Shown one piece after another: positions 9,057 to 18,504 of a DNA stretch of 64,000 nucleotides. The stretch comes from UBA6772 sp965183875 (lineage in GTDB: Bacteria; Bacteroidota; Bacteroidia; Flavobacteriales; UBA7430). Made by a program: the position numbers and the translations under genes. The stretch spans positions 5,821 to 69,820 of the forward strand of contig CBCYMK010000031.1 of the NCBI GenBank assembly GCA_965183875.1, in the 5' to 3' direction. Below the pieces are notes generated by a model. The model saw only the letters and a program-made list of their open reading frames with translations, searched no databases and was not told where the DNA came from. Every line of letters starts with the position of its first letter. Positions within the stretch are counted from its first letter, which is position 1.

Positions 9057-10520
9057 ATGCAAGATTTAAATCTATACAACACGCTTACTAGAAAAAAAGA
9101 AGTTTTTAAACCGCTTAACGATGGTAAAGTTGGAATGTATGTTTGTGGGCCTACCGTTTATGGTGATGCACACTTAGGGCATGCTAGACCAGGGATTACC
9201 TTTGATGTGGTGTTTAGATATATGCAGCATTTGGGCTATAAAACGCGCTATGTGCGGAATATTACCGATGTAGGGCACTTAGTAAACGATGCGGATGAAG
9301 GAGAGGATAAAATTGCTAAAAAAGCGCGTTTAGATCAGCTTGAACCTATGGAAGTGGTAGCATACTATACCCGTTCATACCATAGAGATATGGCTATGCT
9401 AAACACACTTCCTCCAAGTATAGAACCTACTGCTACAGGACATATCATCGAACAAATTCAGATGATTGAAAAAATCCTTTCCAATGGCTATGCCTATGAA
9501 GTTGAAGGTAATGTGTATTTCGATGTGGTTAAATACAACGCCGATCATGCCTACGGAAAATTATCTGGTAGAAATATTGAAGACATGATTTCTAACACCC
9601 GTGATTTAGATGGGCAGTCGGAGAAAAGGAACTCGGTTGATTTCGCACTATGGAAAAAAGCCTCTCCCGAACATATCATGAGATGGCCTTCACCTTGGTC
9701 TGAAGGATTCCCAGGATGGCACCTAGAATGTTCTGCGATGAGCACTAAATACTTAGGCGCTCGATTTGACATCCACGGGGGTGGAATGGATTTAGTCTTC
9801 CCACACCACGAGGCAGAAATTGCACAATCTTGCGCCAGCGACGGTCACGAAGCAGTGAACTACTGGATGCACAATAATATGATTACTATTAACGGTCAGA
9901 AAATGGGTAAATCACTCGGGAACTTTATCACTCTAAGTGAGTTCTTTAGTGGGTCGCACGATAAGCTGGAACAAGCTTACAATCCAATGACAATCCGTTT
10001 TTTCATTCTACAAGCACACTATCGCTCTACAGTAGATTTCTCTAACGAAGCACTATTAGCTGCAGAAAAAGGAATGAATAAGTTGATGGCTGCCCTAGAT
10101 ACTCTTGAGGGATTAGCAGTTTCAGAAAGCTCAAGTATAAACGTAGAAGATTTCAAAACGAAGTTCTACAATGCAATAAACGACGACTTTAACACGCCAA
10201 TTTTAGTAGCACACCTATTCGATGCTGTTAAACAAATCAATTCTATTGCTGCTGGAAAAGGCAGTATAGATAAAGCTTCAAAAGAAGCCTTAACTAAATT
10301 AATGAACGATTTCTATTTCGATATTTTAGGTTTGAAAAAAGTAGCTGCTGAAACACAAGACGGCCTTACAGACGAAGTAATGGACGTAGTGCTAGGACTG
10401 AGAAAAATCGCCAAAGAAAACAAAGACTGGACTACAGCAGATTTCATTAGAGACGAATTAGGGAAGCTTAATATTACTGTTAAGGATTCTAAAGACGGTG
10501 CTAGCTGGGAGAAGGAGTAA
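9057..10520 (+). CDS. cysS: cysteinyl-tRNA synthetase
   Basis: Class I synthetase, 487 residues, the usual length. The first signature HLGH is at 39-42 within CGPTVYGDAHLGHARPG, with the zinc cysteine C30. Further zinc ligands are in GWHLECSAM and FPHHEAEIAQS. The second signature is KMGKS near 282-286, a common variant of KMSKS in this enzyme. The C-terminal DALR domain and a short anticodon-binding tail are present. It follows the threonine dehydrogenase gene by 11 bases and probably shares its promoter. The repeat-flanked four-helix-bundle cassette starts a few bases after its stop. Confidence 0.97.
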   Translation: MQDLNLYNTLTRKKEVFKPLNDGKVGMYVCGPTVYGDAHLGHARPGITFDVVFRYMQHLGYKTRYVRNITDVGHLVNDADEGEDKIAKKARLDQLEPMEVVAYYTRSYHRDMAMLNTLPPSIEPTATGHIIEQIQMIEKILSNGYAYEVEGNVYFDVVKYNADHAYGKLSGRNIEDMISNTRDLDGQSEKRNSVDFALWKKASPEHIMRWPSPWSEGFPGWHLECSAMSTKYLGARFDIHGGGMDLVFPHHEAEIAQSCASDGHEAVNYWMHNNMITINGQKMGKSLGNFITLSEFFSGSHDKLEQAYNPMTIRFFILQAHYRSTVDFSNEALLAAEKGMNKLMAALDTLEGLAVSESSSINVEDFKTKFYNAINDDFNTPILVAHLFDAVKQINSIAAGKGSIDKASKEALTKLMNDFYFDILGLKKVAAETQDGLTDEVMDVVLGLRKIAKENKDWTTADFIRDELGKLNITVKDSKDGASWEKE

Positions 10521-10527
10521 AACAAGT

Positions 10528-10635
10528 GTTCAGTTTTGAGTTATAAGTTTTGAGTTGAAATATGTGAATTTATCTTCGATAAACTCAAACTGACAAAAAG
10601 ATATTGCTGAGTTTGAGTTATAAGTTTTAAATTAT
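10528..10635 (+). repeat. left inverted repeat of the four-helix-bundle cassette
   Basis: Two copies of AGTTTTGAGTTATAAGTTTT-type sequence (about 10531-10557 and 10608-10630) flank a CTTCGATAAACTCA segment. The reverse complement of the same sequence occurs after the next gene at 11018-11062, so the gene lies between inverted repeats. Confidence 0.7.
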
Positions 10636-10654
10636 CCATTTAAATATATAAAAT

Positions 10655-11014
10655 ATGGATACTATTAAAATTGATGAGAGGACTTTTAAATTCTCCTTGC
10701 AAATAATTAAATTATATAAGCATCTAACCGCCGAGCATGAGTATATCATGTCAAAACAATTATTGAGGTCGGGAACCTCAATTGGTGCAAATGTTGAGGA
10801 GGCTCAAGCCGCTCAAAGTAGAAAAGACTTTATCTCGAAAATGTCTATTGAAAGTAAAGAAGCAAGAGAAAGTAAATACTGGATTAGGTTGTTACAGCAT
10901 TCAGGTTATTTGGTAAACTTCAAAGAAAGAGATGACTTACTTTCTGAAGTTAGTAATATTGTAAACATTATCACTAAAATAGTGAAAAGCACAAAAGAAA
11001 GAGAGGGCTGCTAA
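10655..11014 (+). CDS. four-helix-bundle protein, S23/IVP-like
   Basis: A 119-residue all-helical protein of the family first seen as open frames in intervening sequences of 23S rRNA genes (TIGR02436/S23). Its fold is shared with Avd of diversity-generating retroelements. Diagnostic parts are LYKHLTAEHEYIMSKQLLRSGTSIGANVEEAQ (residues 23-54), with the SxGANxxEA motif, and the later KEARESKYWIRLLQ helix. It forms a basic pentamer in the known structures; the cellular role is unknown. The gene stands alone between inverted repeats of an AACTCAAAACTTATA type, a few bases after cysS, suggesting a small mobile or once-mobile cassette. No reverse transcriptase is nearby. Family is firm, mobility is inference. 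Confidence 0.88.
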   Translation: MDTIKIDERTFKFSLQIIKLYKHLTAEHEYIMSKQLLRSGTSIGANVEEAQAAQSRKDFISKMSIESKEARESKYWIRLLQHSGYLVNFKERDDLLSEVSNIVNIITKIVKSTKEREGC

Positions 11015-11017
11015 TTA

Positions 11018-11062
11018 GTTTTTAACTCAAAACTTATAATTCAAAACTCAAAACTTATACAT
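11018..11062 (-). repeat. right inverted repeat of the four-helix-bundle cassette
   Basis: TTAACTCAAAACTTATAAT followed by TCAAAACTCAAAACTTATA is the reverse complement, with few changes, of the sequence at 10531-10557. It ends 8 bases before the next ATG. Confidence 0.7.
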
Positions 11063-11070
11063 ACTCTTAG

Positions 11071-12051
11071 ATGAAACACACACTCATTATCCTATTATTA
11101 AGTTGCATTCTATTTAGTTGTTCTAACGAAGCTCCTAAAAATAAGAAAACGGCACCTAAAAAAACAGTCGAAGTCCCTTCTTTTAACGAAGATTCAGCTT
11201 ACGACTTCATAGCCAAACAAGTTTCATTTGGACCACGTGTACCCAATACTATTGAACATGAAAATTGTGCAGAATACCTGATTGAAAAGCTGAATTCCTA
11301 CTGTGATACGGTAATAGTTCAGGAAGCACAACTTAGGGCTTTCGATGGGAACCTATTGAACTCAAAAAATATAATCGCATCTTTCAAACCACTTCGAGCC
11401 AAAAGAGTAATGCTTTGTGCGCACTGGGATACTAGGCCTTTTGCAGATCAAGACACCGAAAATAAAAATACAGCCATCGATGGTGCTAATGATGGCGGCT
11501 CTGGGGTAGGAGTACTTTTAGAGATCGCTCGTCAGTTTTCTCTAAAAAAACCAGACATAGGTGTAGATATTATCTTGTTCGATTCTGAAGACTACGGACA
11601 ACCAAACGAAAGTGACTTCCCTAGAATGGAACACTCTTACTGCTTGGGTTCACAATACTGGGCTACACATTTACACAAGTCAAACTACTTTGCTAAATAC
11701 GGGATCCTACTGGATATGGTAGGTGGAAAAAATGCGGTCTTTACACAAGAACTTGCCTCTATTACCTTTGCACCCAAAGCAGTAAAAAAAGTATGGGATA
11801 CAGCAGCAAAATTGGGTTATGGAAACATTTTTAAGTTTGAAAAAACCAATCTTATTGTAGACGATCATTTGTACATCAATAATTTAGCACAAGGAAGAGT
11901 TCCTACCTTAGACATTATCGAATACAACCCTGCTACAGAAAGTCACTTTTACGAGCATTGGCATACCCACGAAGATAAGCTTGAAAACATAGACAAGAAC
12001 ACCTTGAAAGCTGTGGGTCAAACGGTACTACATGTTGTTTACAACGAATAG
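11071..12051 (+). CDS. M28-family lipoprotein peptidase / glutaminyl cyclase-like
   Basis: A lipoprotein with signal residues 1-16 and a lipobox ending LFSC at C17, so it is probably anchored in the outer or inner membrane facing the periplasm. The catalytic part is an M28 zinc hydrolase: H118 and D120 in AHWDTRP, D141 in GANDGGSG, E173-D174 in LFDSEDYG, an aspartate in LLDMVGG and a late histidine in HWHTHEDKLENID. The single-acid SEDYG, the LIVDDHLYIN block and the overall layout resemble bacterial glutaminyl-peptide cyclotransferases, which cap N-terminal Gln as pyroglutamate, more than aminopeptidases. Activity cannot be settled by eye. It stands alone, 8 bases after the cassette repeat. 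Confidence 0.82.
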   Translation: MKHTLIILLLSCILFSCSNEAPKNKKTAPKKTVEVPSFNEDSAYDFIAKQVSFGPRVPNTIEHENCAEYLIEKLNSYCDTVIVQEAQLRAFDGNLLNSKNIIASFKPLRAKRVMLCAHWDTRPFADQDTENKNTAIDGANDGGSGVGVLLEIARQFSLKKPDIGVDIILFDSEDYGQPNESDFPRMEHSYCLGSQYWATHLHKSNYFAKYGILLDMVGGKNAVFTQELASITFAPKAVKKVWDTAAKLGYGNIFKFEKTNLIVDDHLYINNLAQGRVPTLDIIEYNPATESHFYEHWHTHEDKLENIDKNTLKAVGQTVLHVVYNE

Positions 12052-12193
12052 TTTTTAATGACTAGTGTATACTGATGAATTAATAATAGGATGGAATAAT
12101 TTGAGAATTTGAAGATCGTAGAATTTGAAAATTTTAAACTTATTATTTTCATGTATTATTTTACTAATTTAGTTCCTGCTTCAATATTGCCTT

Positions 12194-15017
12194 ATGACAG
12201 AACCTACAGATAAAAAACTATTTCTATTTGATGCATTTGCATTAATTTATAGAGCCTATTTTGCCTTTGCTAAAAACCCAAGAATAAACTCTAAAGGGCA
12301 GGACACCTCTGCAGTACTCGGTTTGGTAAACACGCTAATGGATGTTCAAATGAAAGAACAGCCAACACATTGGGCAATTTGCTTTGATACTTCTGAGCCC
12401 ACCGAAAGACATATAGAATACAAAGAATATAAGGCACAACGCGAGGCCATGCCTGAAGGGATATCTACTGCGCTACCCTATATTTTTAAACTCATGGAAG
12501 CTTTAAACATCCCTGTAATTGCAAAGCCAGGTTTTGAAGCTGATGATGTAATAGGGACTCTTGCTAAGAAGGCAGAAAAAGAAGGTTTCACCACTTATAT
12601 GATGACACCAGACAAGGATTTTGCTCAGTTAGTTTCTGATAATATCTATATGTACAAACCACCCCGAATGGGTAATGGTGCTGAAATTTGGGGAATCCCT
12701 CAGGTACTCAAAAAGTTTGAAATTAAAAGAGTAGATCAGGTTATAGACTATCTAGGAATGATGGGAGATGCCTCAGATAATATCCCAGGAATCCCAGGTG
12801 TGGGAGACAAAACTGCAAAAAAACTATTGGGCTTATACGATAGCATGGAAGGCTTGTATGAACACACCCATGAGCTTAAAGGAAAACAAAGAGAAAAGGT
12901 TGAAGCTAATAAAGAACTTGCTTTTTTATCGAAAAAATTAGCCACTATAAATTTAGCAGTACCCGTAGAATTTGAAGCAAATTCACTTAAACGCATTCCG
13001 ATGAATAAGGATGCAGTTAAAGAATTGTTTTTAGACCTAGAATTCCGAAGATTAGCTGAAAGATGGTTTGGAAAAGAGGTTACAGAAACAGCGGAAAAAG
13101 AAATAATAAAGGAGTCTAAGTCTAGCAAAAAAGTTGCAGACACTTCACAGATAGATCTATTTGGGAGTGGTGAAGATAGCCAAACCTCAATGTTTAACGC
13201 TTCGTACGATACTTTAGAAACCGTAAAGCCTAAGTATAAATTAGTAGAAACAGTTGACGATTGTAAGGAGCTTTTTGAAAAGCTGAGCATTTTAAAATCC
13301 TTTGCATTCGACACAGAAACGACCTCACTAAATGCTATAGAAGCAGAAATTGTAGGAATGTCTTTTAGCTTTAAAGCAAAAAGAAGCCTTTTATATTCCG
13401 CTGAGTAGTGATGAAAAAGAAAGAGATGAAATTTTAACGATTTTTAAACCTCTTTTTGAAAATGAACGCATAGAAAAAGTAGGACAGAATATTAAATACG
13501 ACTACCATATTCTAGCCAATTATGGCATTGCTTTAAAAGGGAAGTTTTTCGACACTATGGTTGCCCACTATTTACTTGAGGCAGACATGCGACACAATAT
13601 GAATATCCTCGCAGAAACCTACCTAAATTACTCTCCAGTAAAAATAGAAGCCATTATAGGAAAAGGGAAGTCTGCACTAAACATGCGCGATATACCTCCT
13701 ATAAAAGTAAAGGACTATGCTTGTGAAGATGCAGATATTACCTGGCAGTTAAAAGAGATTTTTAAACCTAGATTGGTAGAAGAAGACTTATTAGATTTAT
13801 TTAACACTATGGAGATGCCACTTGTTTCTGTGTTGGCAAAGATGGAGCGTGAAGGGATAAACTTAGACACAGAAGGATTGGCTACTTTTTCTAAGGAATT
13901 AGAAGTATCGGTATTAGAAACACAAACAGCAATTTTCGAATTAGCAGGAATGGAATTCAATATCGCTTCGCCGAAACAAATGGGTGAGGTATTATTTAAC
14001 CACCTTAAGCTAGACGATAAGGCAAAAAAAACCAAAACAGGACAATACTCTACATCAGAAGATGTGCTTAGCAAGCTAAAAGACAAGCACGAAATAATAG
14101 CAAAGATATTAGATTTCCGTTCTATGCAGAAACTAAGATCCACCTATGTAGATGCTCTTCCAGAACTTATAAACCCAAACACAAAACATATACATACCTC
14201 ATTTAACCAAGCGGTAGCCGCTACAGGACGATTGAGTTCCAATAATCCAAATTTACAGAACATTCCTATACGTACTGAAAAAGGAAAGGAAGTACGTAAG
14301 GCCTTTATACCAAGAAATGAAAACTATGTACTACTTGCGGCCGATTATTCTCAGGTAGAATTGCGACTTATTGCAGAAATGAGTGAAGATGCAGTCATGG
14401 TAGAAGCATTCCAGCAAGGATTAGATATTCATGCAGCTACAGCCTCAAAGGTATTTGGAGTGCCTTTGGAGGAAGTTACCAGAGAAATGCGTTCCAATGC
14501 AAAAACAGTGAATTTTGGTATTATTTACGGGGTCTCTGCCTTCGGATTGAGCCAGCAGTCTACCCTCTCGCGAAAAGAAGCTGCAGAAATAATAAAAAGT
14601 TATTTTGAGAGCTACCCTAAACTCAAAGCGTATATGGACGGGAATATTGCATTTGCACGTGAGAACGGTTATGTAAAAACCATTATGCAAAGAAAGAGGC
14701 GTTTAAAAGACATTAACTCTCAAAATGGGGTTGTACGTGGGCATGCAGAAAGAAATGCAATAAACGCTCCTGTACAGGGCTCAGCAGCCGATGTGATTAA
14801 GTTAGCTATGATTAAAGTACAAGCTGAAATTGAAGCACAAGGATTACAGTCTAAAATGATCTTACAAGTGCACGATGAATTAGTTTTTGACGCACTTAAG
14901 ACAGAAGTACCACAGCTTAAAACTTTGATTAAAGATGCTATGGAGAATGTATTCAAATCGAAGGTTCCTCTTACAGTAGATATCGGCGAGGGTTTAACAT
15001 GGCTAGAGGCGCATTAA
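12194..15017 (+). CDS. polA: DNA polymerase I, frame broken by one extra A
   Basis: Two consecutive frames together encode a full Pol I of about 940 residues, the usual Bacteroidota length. Frame one (12194-13408) holds the 5' nuclease domain (KLFLFDAFALIYRAYF, GFEADDVIGTLA, GDASDNIPGIPGVG) and the start of the 3'-5' exonuclease (FDTETTSLN). The continuation holds the rest of the exonuclease and the polymerase domain (SQVELRLIAEMS, RSNAKTVNFGIIYGVS, QVHDELVFDA). Deleting one base from the A run at 13378-13382 restores FSFKAKEAFYIPLSSDEK and one continuous frame. Because the gene is normally needed for repair and both halves are well preserved, a base-calling error is the simplest cause. It is apparently monocistronic. 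Confidence 0.9.
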
Positions 15018-15424
15018 ATCCTTCGACAAGCTCAGGAGGACAAAGAAATAAGAGATGAGTTTTGAATTTTGAGCTCTAAGCTGTTCTTCGATAAAAGCTC
15101 AGCATGATAAAGAAATATTGACTTAGCCACAGCCTTTTTTATTCCCGTCCTCAATTCTTTTAGTTCTAGAAACGTATCAAATGTGCGTATCAAAATGCTG
15201 TTTGAGTTTACCGACCGAAGGAAGGTGAGCGAGTTCATTTTGATAGTCATTTTAAAGTTTATTGAACGTTAAGAAAGCATTGAAGACATGATTTTTGGTT
15301 CTTTTCATCAAGGAAAAGAACACAGGTTAATAAGGCCCTTCGATAAACTCTAGGTGACAGCAAATAAACAAACAGTGTATGGATTTCTTCGACAGGCTAT
15401 GGGTGACTAGCAAAGAAAGAAACC
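15018..15424. repeat. intergenic repeat mosaic with diverged element B copy
   Basis: No gene is supported. The stretch holds three CTTCGA-type dispersed repeats (15019, 15341, 15387), an AGTTTTGAATTTTGAGCT piece near 15057, and, at about 15145-15330, a diverged and internally shortened relative of the ~330 bp element found at 43.4 and 56.7 kb: shared blocks are GTCCTCA-TTCTTTTAGT, GAGTTCATTTTG, GTCATTTTAAAG, GAACGTTAAGAAAG and TTTCATCAAGGAAAA. An open frame here on minus is a by-product of the repeat. Confidence 0.65.
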
Positions 15425-15456
15425 AAAAAAAGCCGCTCTAAAGAGCGGCTTTTTTG
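15425..15456 (-). terminator. intrinsic terminator of the S46 peptidase gene
   Basis: AAGCCGCTC-TAAA-GAGCGGCTT forms a perfect GC-rich hairpin flanked by A6 and T6, so it can act in both directions. It lies 19 bases after the peptidase stop. Confidence 0.85.
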
Positions 15457-15474
15457 ATATAATAAAGAGTAAAA

Positions 15475-17664
15475 TTATTCTCCTTTTACTAAGTCCATTT
15501 CATTTACTAAGTGAGTAGCGCCAGCATATTTATCAACGATAAATAACACATAACGGATATCACAAGAAATCGTTCTTTGTAATTCTGGTTCAAAAGCAAT
15601 ATCACCACTCATAGCTTCCCAGTTACCATCGAATGCAGTACCTATAAGGTGACCTTTTGCATTTATTACAGGAGAACCTGAGTTCCCACCTGTAATGTCT
15701 GTATTGTGGATAAAGTTAATGATCAATTTACCGTCTTTATCAGCATACTGACCGTAGTCTTTAGCTTCGTATAAGTCGATAAAACGCTGTGGTAAATCAA
15801 ATTCATGATCTCCAGGTACGAATTTTTCTATTACCCCTTCTAAGGTAGTAACGTAGTCGTATTTCACTGCATCAGCAGGAACATAATCACCTACAGTACC
15901 GAAGGTTGTTCTCATAGTAGAGTTCGCATTTGGGTAATAGTTTTTCTCTGGATTCATCAGGCGAAGACCAGCAACAAACAAACGATTCCCTTTTACCAAT
16001 TTAGCATCAGCTTCGGCATTTGCAGAACCCATACCAAAGTACGATTGAATTACAGAGCTAGAAGCCATAACCGCTAAATCTTTAGCTAATTTTTTCGCTT
16101 TTGGAGCAGCTATAAAAGCGGCAAACCGAGCCTCATCTGTAAAGTATGATTTAGCATACATCTTAGCAGCAAACTTCGCAAAGTCACCTTTGTACTTTTT
16201 GTTAATATGTGCAAAGAAGCTTGGGTGCTGTGCAGCATCAACTTCGGCTTCGTACATCGCAAATAACTTAGCAAATTGTTCTTCATCTAAGGCTGCGTCA
16301 TAATTCTTGAAGTGCTCAGCAGCAAAACCTTCTAATTGAGCTATAAGACCAGCTTTTTCATCAGCATCTTCAGTTTCTATTAACTGGTCGATCATACGTT
16401 TAGCACGGAATGCAAACAACACCATGTCTGTACCACGGATACCAACTTCAGAAAGGAAATTAGCTCCTTTTTCTGTAGCATCCATTGCTTCATAAGCTTC
16501 GGCAATTAAAGAAAGTGCTTCACCATATTTAGCTTTATTCTCTTCAGATGAATTTGCAAAAGCAGCATAATCAGCTTCAATTGCTTGTTTCTTTCCGAAT
16601 ACATTCAAACGTTTTAATCCTTTAGACTGACCGATAAAATATTTCCAGTAGTTAGCAGTTTGAGCATATTTTGCTGCGTACTGAATACGTACACCAGAAT
16701 TAGCATCCATATGCTTTTTCATAACGTTTAGTTTCAAAGCACGGATGTCAACAATTGTTGGCGCTTTGATGTCTAACATTTGTTTCACTCCCCAAGAAGT
16801 TAAAAAACGATCAGTAGAACCTGGGTAACCCCAAACCATAGTATAGTCGTCGTTAGCAACACCTTCTAAAGAAACAGGTAAGTGGTGGTAGAAAGCATCA
16901 TTTTGCTCACGTAATTCTTTTGTAAGTGGTACATTTTCTTCAGCGTAAGCAGCAGGTGTTCCATTAGGAGCTGCATATACACGGAACATAGAGAAATCTC
17001 CTGTGTGACGTGGCCACATCCAGTTGTCTGTATCTCCACCGTACTTTCCTACAGATGAAGGAGGCGCACCTACCAAACGAATATCGTTGAAACGTTCGTA
17101 CACAAACATATAATACTCATTCCCTTCGAAGAAAGATTTTACTTTGGCTACGTAGTCGTTACCTTCAGTAACTTCAGCTTTAATAACTTTAATCTCAGCA
17201 TCTATTGCTTGAGCTCTTTCATCTTCAGTCATCTCATCGTTTACAACAGCCAATACACGGTCAGTCATATCTTCCATACGCAATAAGAAATCAACAAATA
17301 AATCAGGATTCCCCAATTCTTCTGAACGGTCCATCGCCCAAAAACCGTCGGTTAAATAATCGTTCTCTACCGTAGAATGGTCTTGTATAGCTCCGTAACC
17401 ACAGTGGTGATTCGTAAGTATTAAACCTTCTCCAGAAATAATTTCTCCGGTACAGAAACCACCGAAACTTACGATAGCATCTTTTAAACTAGAATGATTA
17501 ATGCTGTATAATTCTTCAGCAGTTAACTGCAAACCTGCAGCTTGCATATCTACTTCGTTCAATCTCTTAACGAACATTGGTAACCACATTCCTTCGTCTG
17601 CTTTCACTAGTGATGGAGCAGCAAAAAGAATCGCCATAGTCAAGACTAAAATTCTCTTAAACAT
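15475..17664 (-). CDS. S46 dipeptidyl-peptidase, DPP7-like
   Basis: A 729-residue periplasmic serine exopeptidase of MEROPS family S46, which releases dipeptides from peptide N-termini. Residues 1-22 form a signal peptide ending in VKA. The chymotrypsin-fold catalytic histidine lies in TNHHCGYGA near residue 88, the aspartate probably in the GGDTDNW block, and the serine is S662 in TGGNSGSPV. Specificity in this family depends on the residue 18 after the catalytic serine: glycine in DPP7 (hydrophobic P1), arginine in DPP11 (Asp/Glu P1). Here it is Gly680 in AFDGNWEAM, so DPP7-type specificity is predicted. Such enzymes support growth on protein. The gene stands alone with a strong terminator. 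Confidence 0.92.
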   Translation of the reverse strand: MFKRILVLTMAILFAAPSLVKADEGMWLPMFVKRLNEVDMQAAGLQLTAEELYSINHSSLKDAIVSFGGFCTGEIISGEGLILTNHHCGYGAIQDHSTVENDYLTDGFWAMDRSEELGNPDLFVDFLLRMEDMTDRVLAVVNDEMTEDERAQAIDAEIKVIKAEVTEGNDYVAKVKSFFEGNEYYMFVYERFNDIRLVGAPPSSVGKYGGDTDNWMWPRHTGDFSMFRVYAAPNGTPAAYAEENVPLTKELREQNDAFYHHLPVSLEGVANDDYTMVWGYPGSTDRFLTSWGVKQMLDIKAPTIVDIRALKLNVMKKHMDANSGVRIQYAAKYAQTANYWKYFIGQSKGLKRLNVFGKKQAIEADYAAFANSSEENKAKYGEALSLIAEAYEAMDATEKGANFLSEVGIRGTDMVLFAFRAKRMIDQLIETEDADEKAGLIAQLEGFAAEHFKNYDAALDEEQFAKLFAMYEAEVDAAQHPSFFAHINKKYKGDFAKFAAKMYAKSYFTDEARFAAFIAAPKAKKLAKDLAVMASSSVIQSYFGMGSANAEADAKLVKGNRLFVAGLRLMNPEKNYYPNANSTMRTTFGTVGDYVPADAVKYDYVTTLEGVIEKFVPGDHEFDLPQRFIDLYEAKDYGQYADKDGKLIINFIHNTDITGGNSGSPVINAKGHLIGTAFDGNWEAMSGDIAFEPELQRTISCDIRYVLFIVDKYAGATHLVNEMDLVKGE

Positions 17665-17856
17665 CTGATTGTTTTTTTCTGTTAATAATTTTGTGCCACA
17701 AAGAAAAGAAATATTCGCGTTTCTAAGGTATCTAGTTGCTAGTATCTAGTTGATGGGAGTGTTAAAAATGGTAAAAACTCTTGTTTAGACTAAGTCTTAA
17801 TTTACCAATTGTATTTAATTAACTATTCCAATAATACATATCTCTATGCAAGGGCG

Positions 17857-18159
17857 TTAAAGTTTTTTGTTGTTTGGGTTTTTTTGATTTGAAAATAGTG
17901 AAAGTATTTCTATTGTATTTTCAAATATTCTGTAGTATAGATTATTATGCTTTTCAACAACTACTTTTCTTACTCCTTTCTTTTCACAAGAAGCAGGGAA
18001 CAATTTGGGAGTCTTAGATATTAGCTCAATACTGTGGTCTAGTTTTGAAGAGAATCTTCTTAATTCTTTTTCAGTCCAATTGTTCTCTAAATACTCAATA
18101 GTTTCTTTAAGTTCTGAAACGGCGTAGTCGGTCCACAATATTTTATATCCACTTTTCAT
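17857..18159 (-). CDS. ParE/RelE-family toxin
   Basis: A 100-residue basic protein of the RelE/ParE toxin superfamily: ILWTDYAVSELKETIEYLENNW, a central ELISKTPKLFP and the C-terminal RKVVVEKHNNLYYRI strand pair with a final IEILSLF. Members are either ribosome-dependent mRNA interferases or gyrase poisons; the ParE-like helix pair and the absence of a clear catalytic set favour the ParE side, but this cannot be decided by eye. Its start overlaps the upstream antitoxin by 17 bases, the classical antitoxin-first coupling. Confidence 0.82.
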   Translation of the reverse strand: MKSGYKILWTDYAVSELKETIEYLENNWTEKELRRFSSKLDHSIELISKTPKLFPASCEKKGVRKVVVEKHNNLYYRIFENTIEILSLFSNQKNPNNKKL

Positions 18160-18376
18160 AAACCGTCTTTACCTCTGAGTGAGAAGTCAGCTTACCGTTC
18201 TCGGCATCTTGTATTCCCTTTTCAATAGATTGTCGCTCAGCTTCTGAAATTTTATTCCACCAATCCGTTTTTTCTTTTTTTCTAAGCTTCATTAGCTCAT
18301 CAATCAAGGATTGGTCATTCAGCGTGGATAGCCATTGAATTAATTCAATTTTTTTATTTTGAAGATTTGTGTCCAT
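18143..18376 (-). CDS. antitoxin of the ParE-type module
   Basis: A 77-residue protein directly upstream of, and overlapping, the toxin. It is rich in charged residues (LMKLRKKEKTDWWNKI, SEAERQSIEKGIQDAENGK) and ends in SHSEVKTVYEKW, the form of many short Bacteroidota antitoxins of ParE/RelE modules, whose C-terminus wraps the toxin. No standard DNA-binding motif is obvious in the N-terminal third. The pair lies between the S46 peptidase and the Tet(Q)-like GTPase on the same strand, and either maintains local DNA or acts as a stress module. Confidence 0.78.
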   Translation of the reverse strand: MDTNLQNKKIELIQWLSTLNDQSLIDELMKLRKKEKTDWWNKISEAERQSIEKGIQDAENGKLTSHSEVKTVYEKWI

Positions 18377-18504
18377 AATTTCAATGTACTAAATTCATTT
18401 TAGACGTAAACTACACAAAGGTATCTTATTAATTTGAGTTCTTTGTTTTAGCATTAAAAAAACTAGATTTCTCTATCAGACTTATCAATCAGTATTTCAT
18501 AGTA

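Noticed and set aside
10655..11014. The four-helix-bundle gene as part of a diversity-generating retroelement.
   Set aside because: No reverse transcriptase, template repeat or variable repeat is near; only the fold family is shared with Avd.
12748..13314. A 188-residue frame antisense to polA.
   Set aside because: It is a shadow of the polA codons, with serine-rich simple sequence and no family resemblance.
13370..13560. Programmed frameshifting in polA.
   Set aside because: There is no slippery heptamer with a downstream structure that I can see, and the needed change is one base in a homopolymer, better explained by a base-call error.
15032..15250. A 72-residue frame on minus between polA and the S46 peptidase.
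   Set aside because: It follows the diverged element B copy and a CTTCGA repeat; similar frames are often annotated in such repeats, without evidence of expression.
17664..17860. A mobile element around the toxin-antitoxin pair.
   Set aside because: No inverted ends, integrase or transposase were found; the pair alone does not show mobility.
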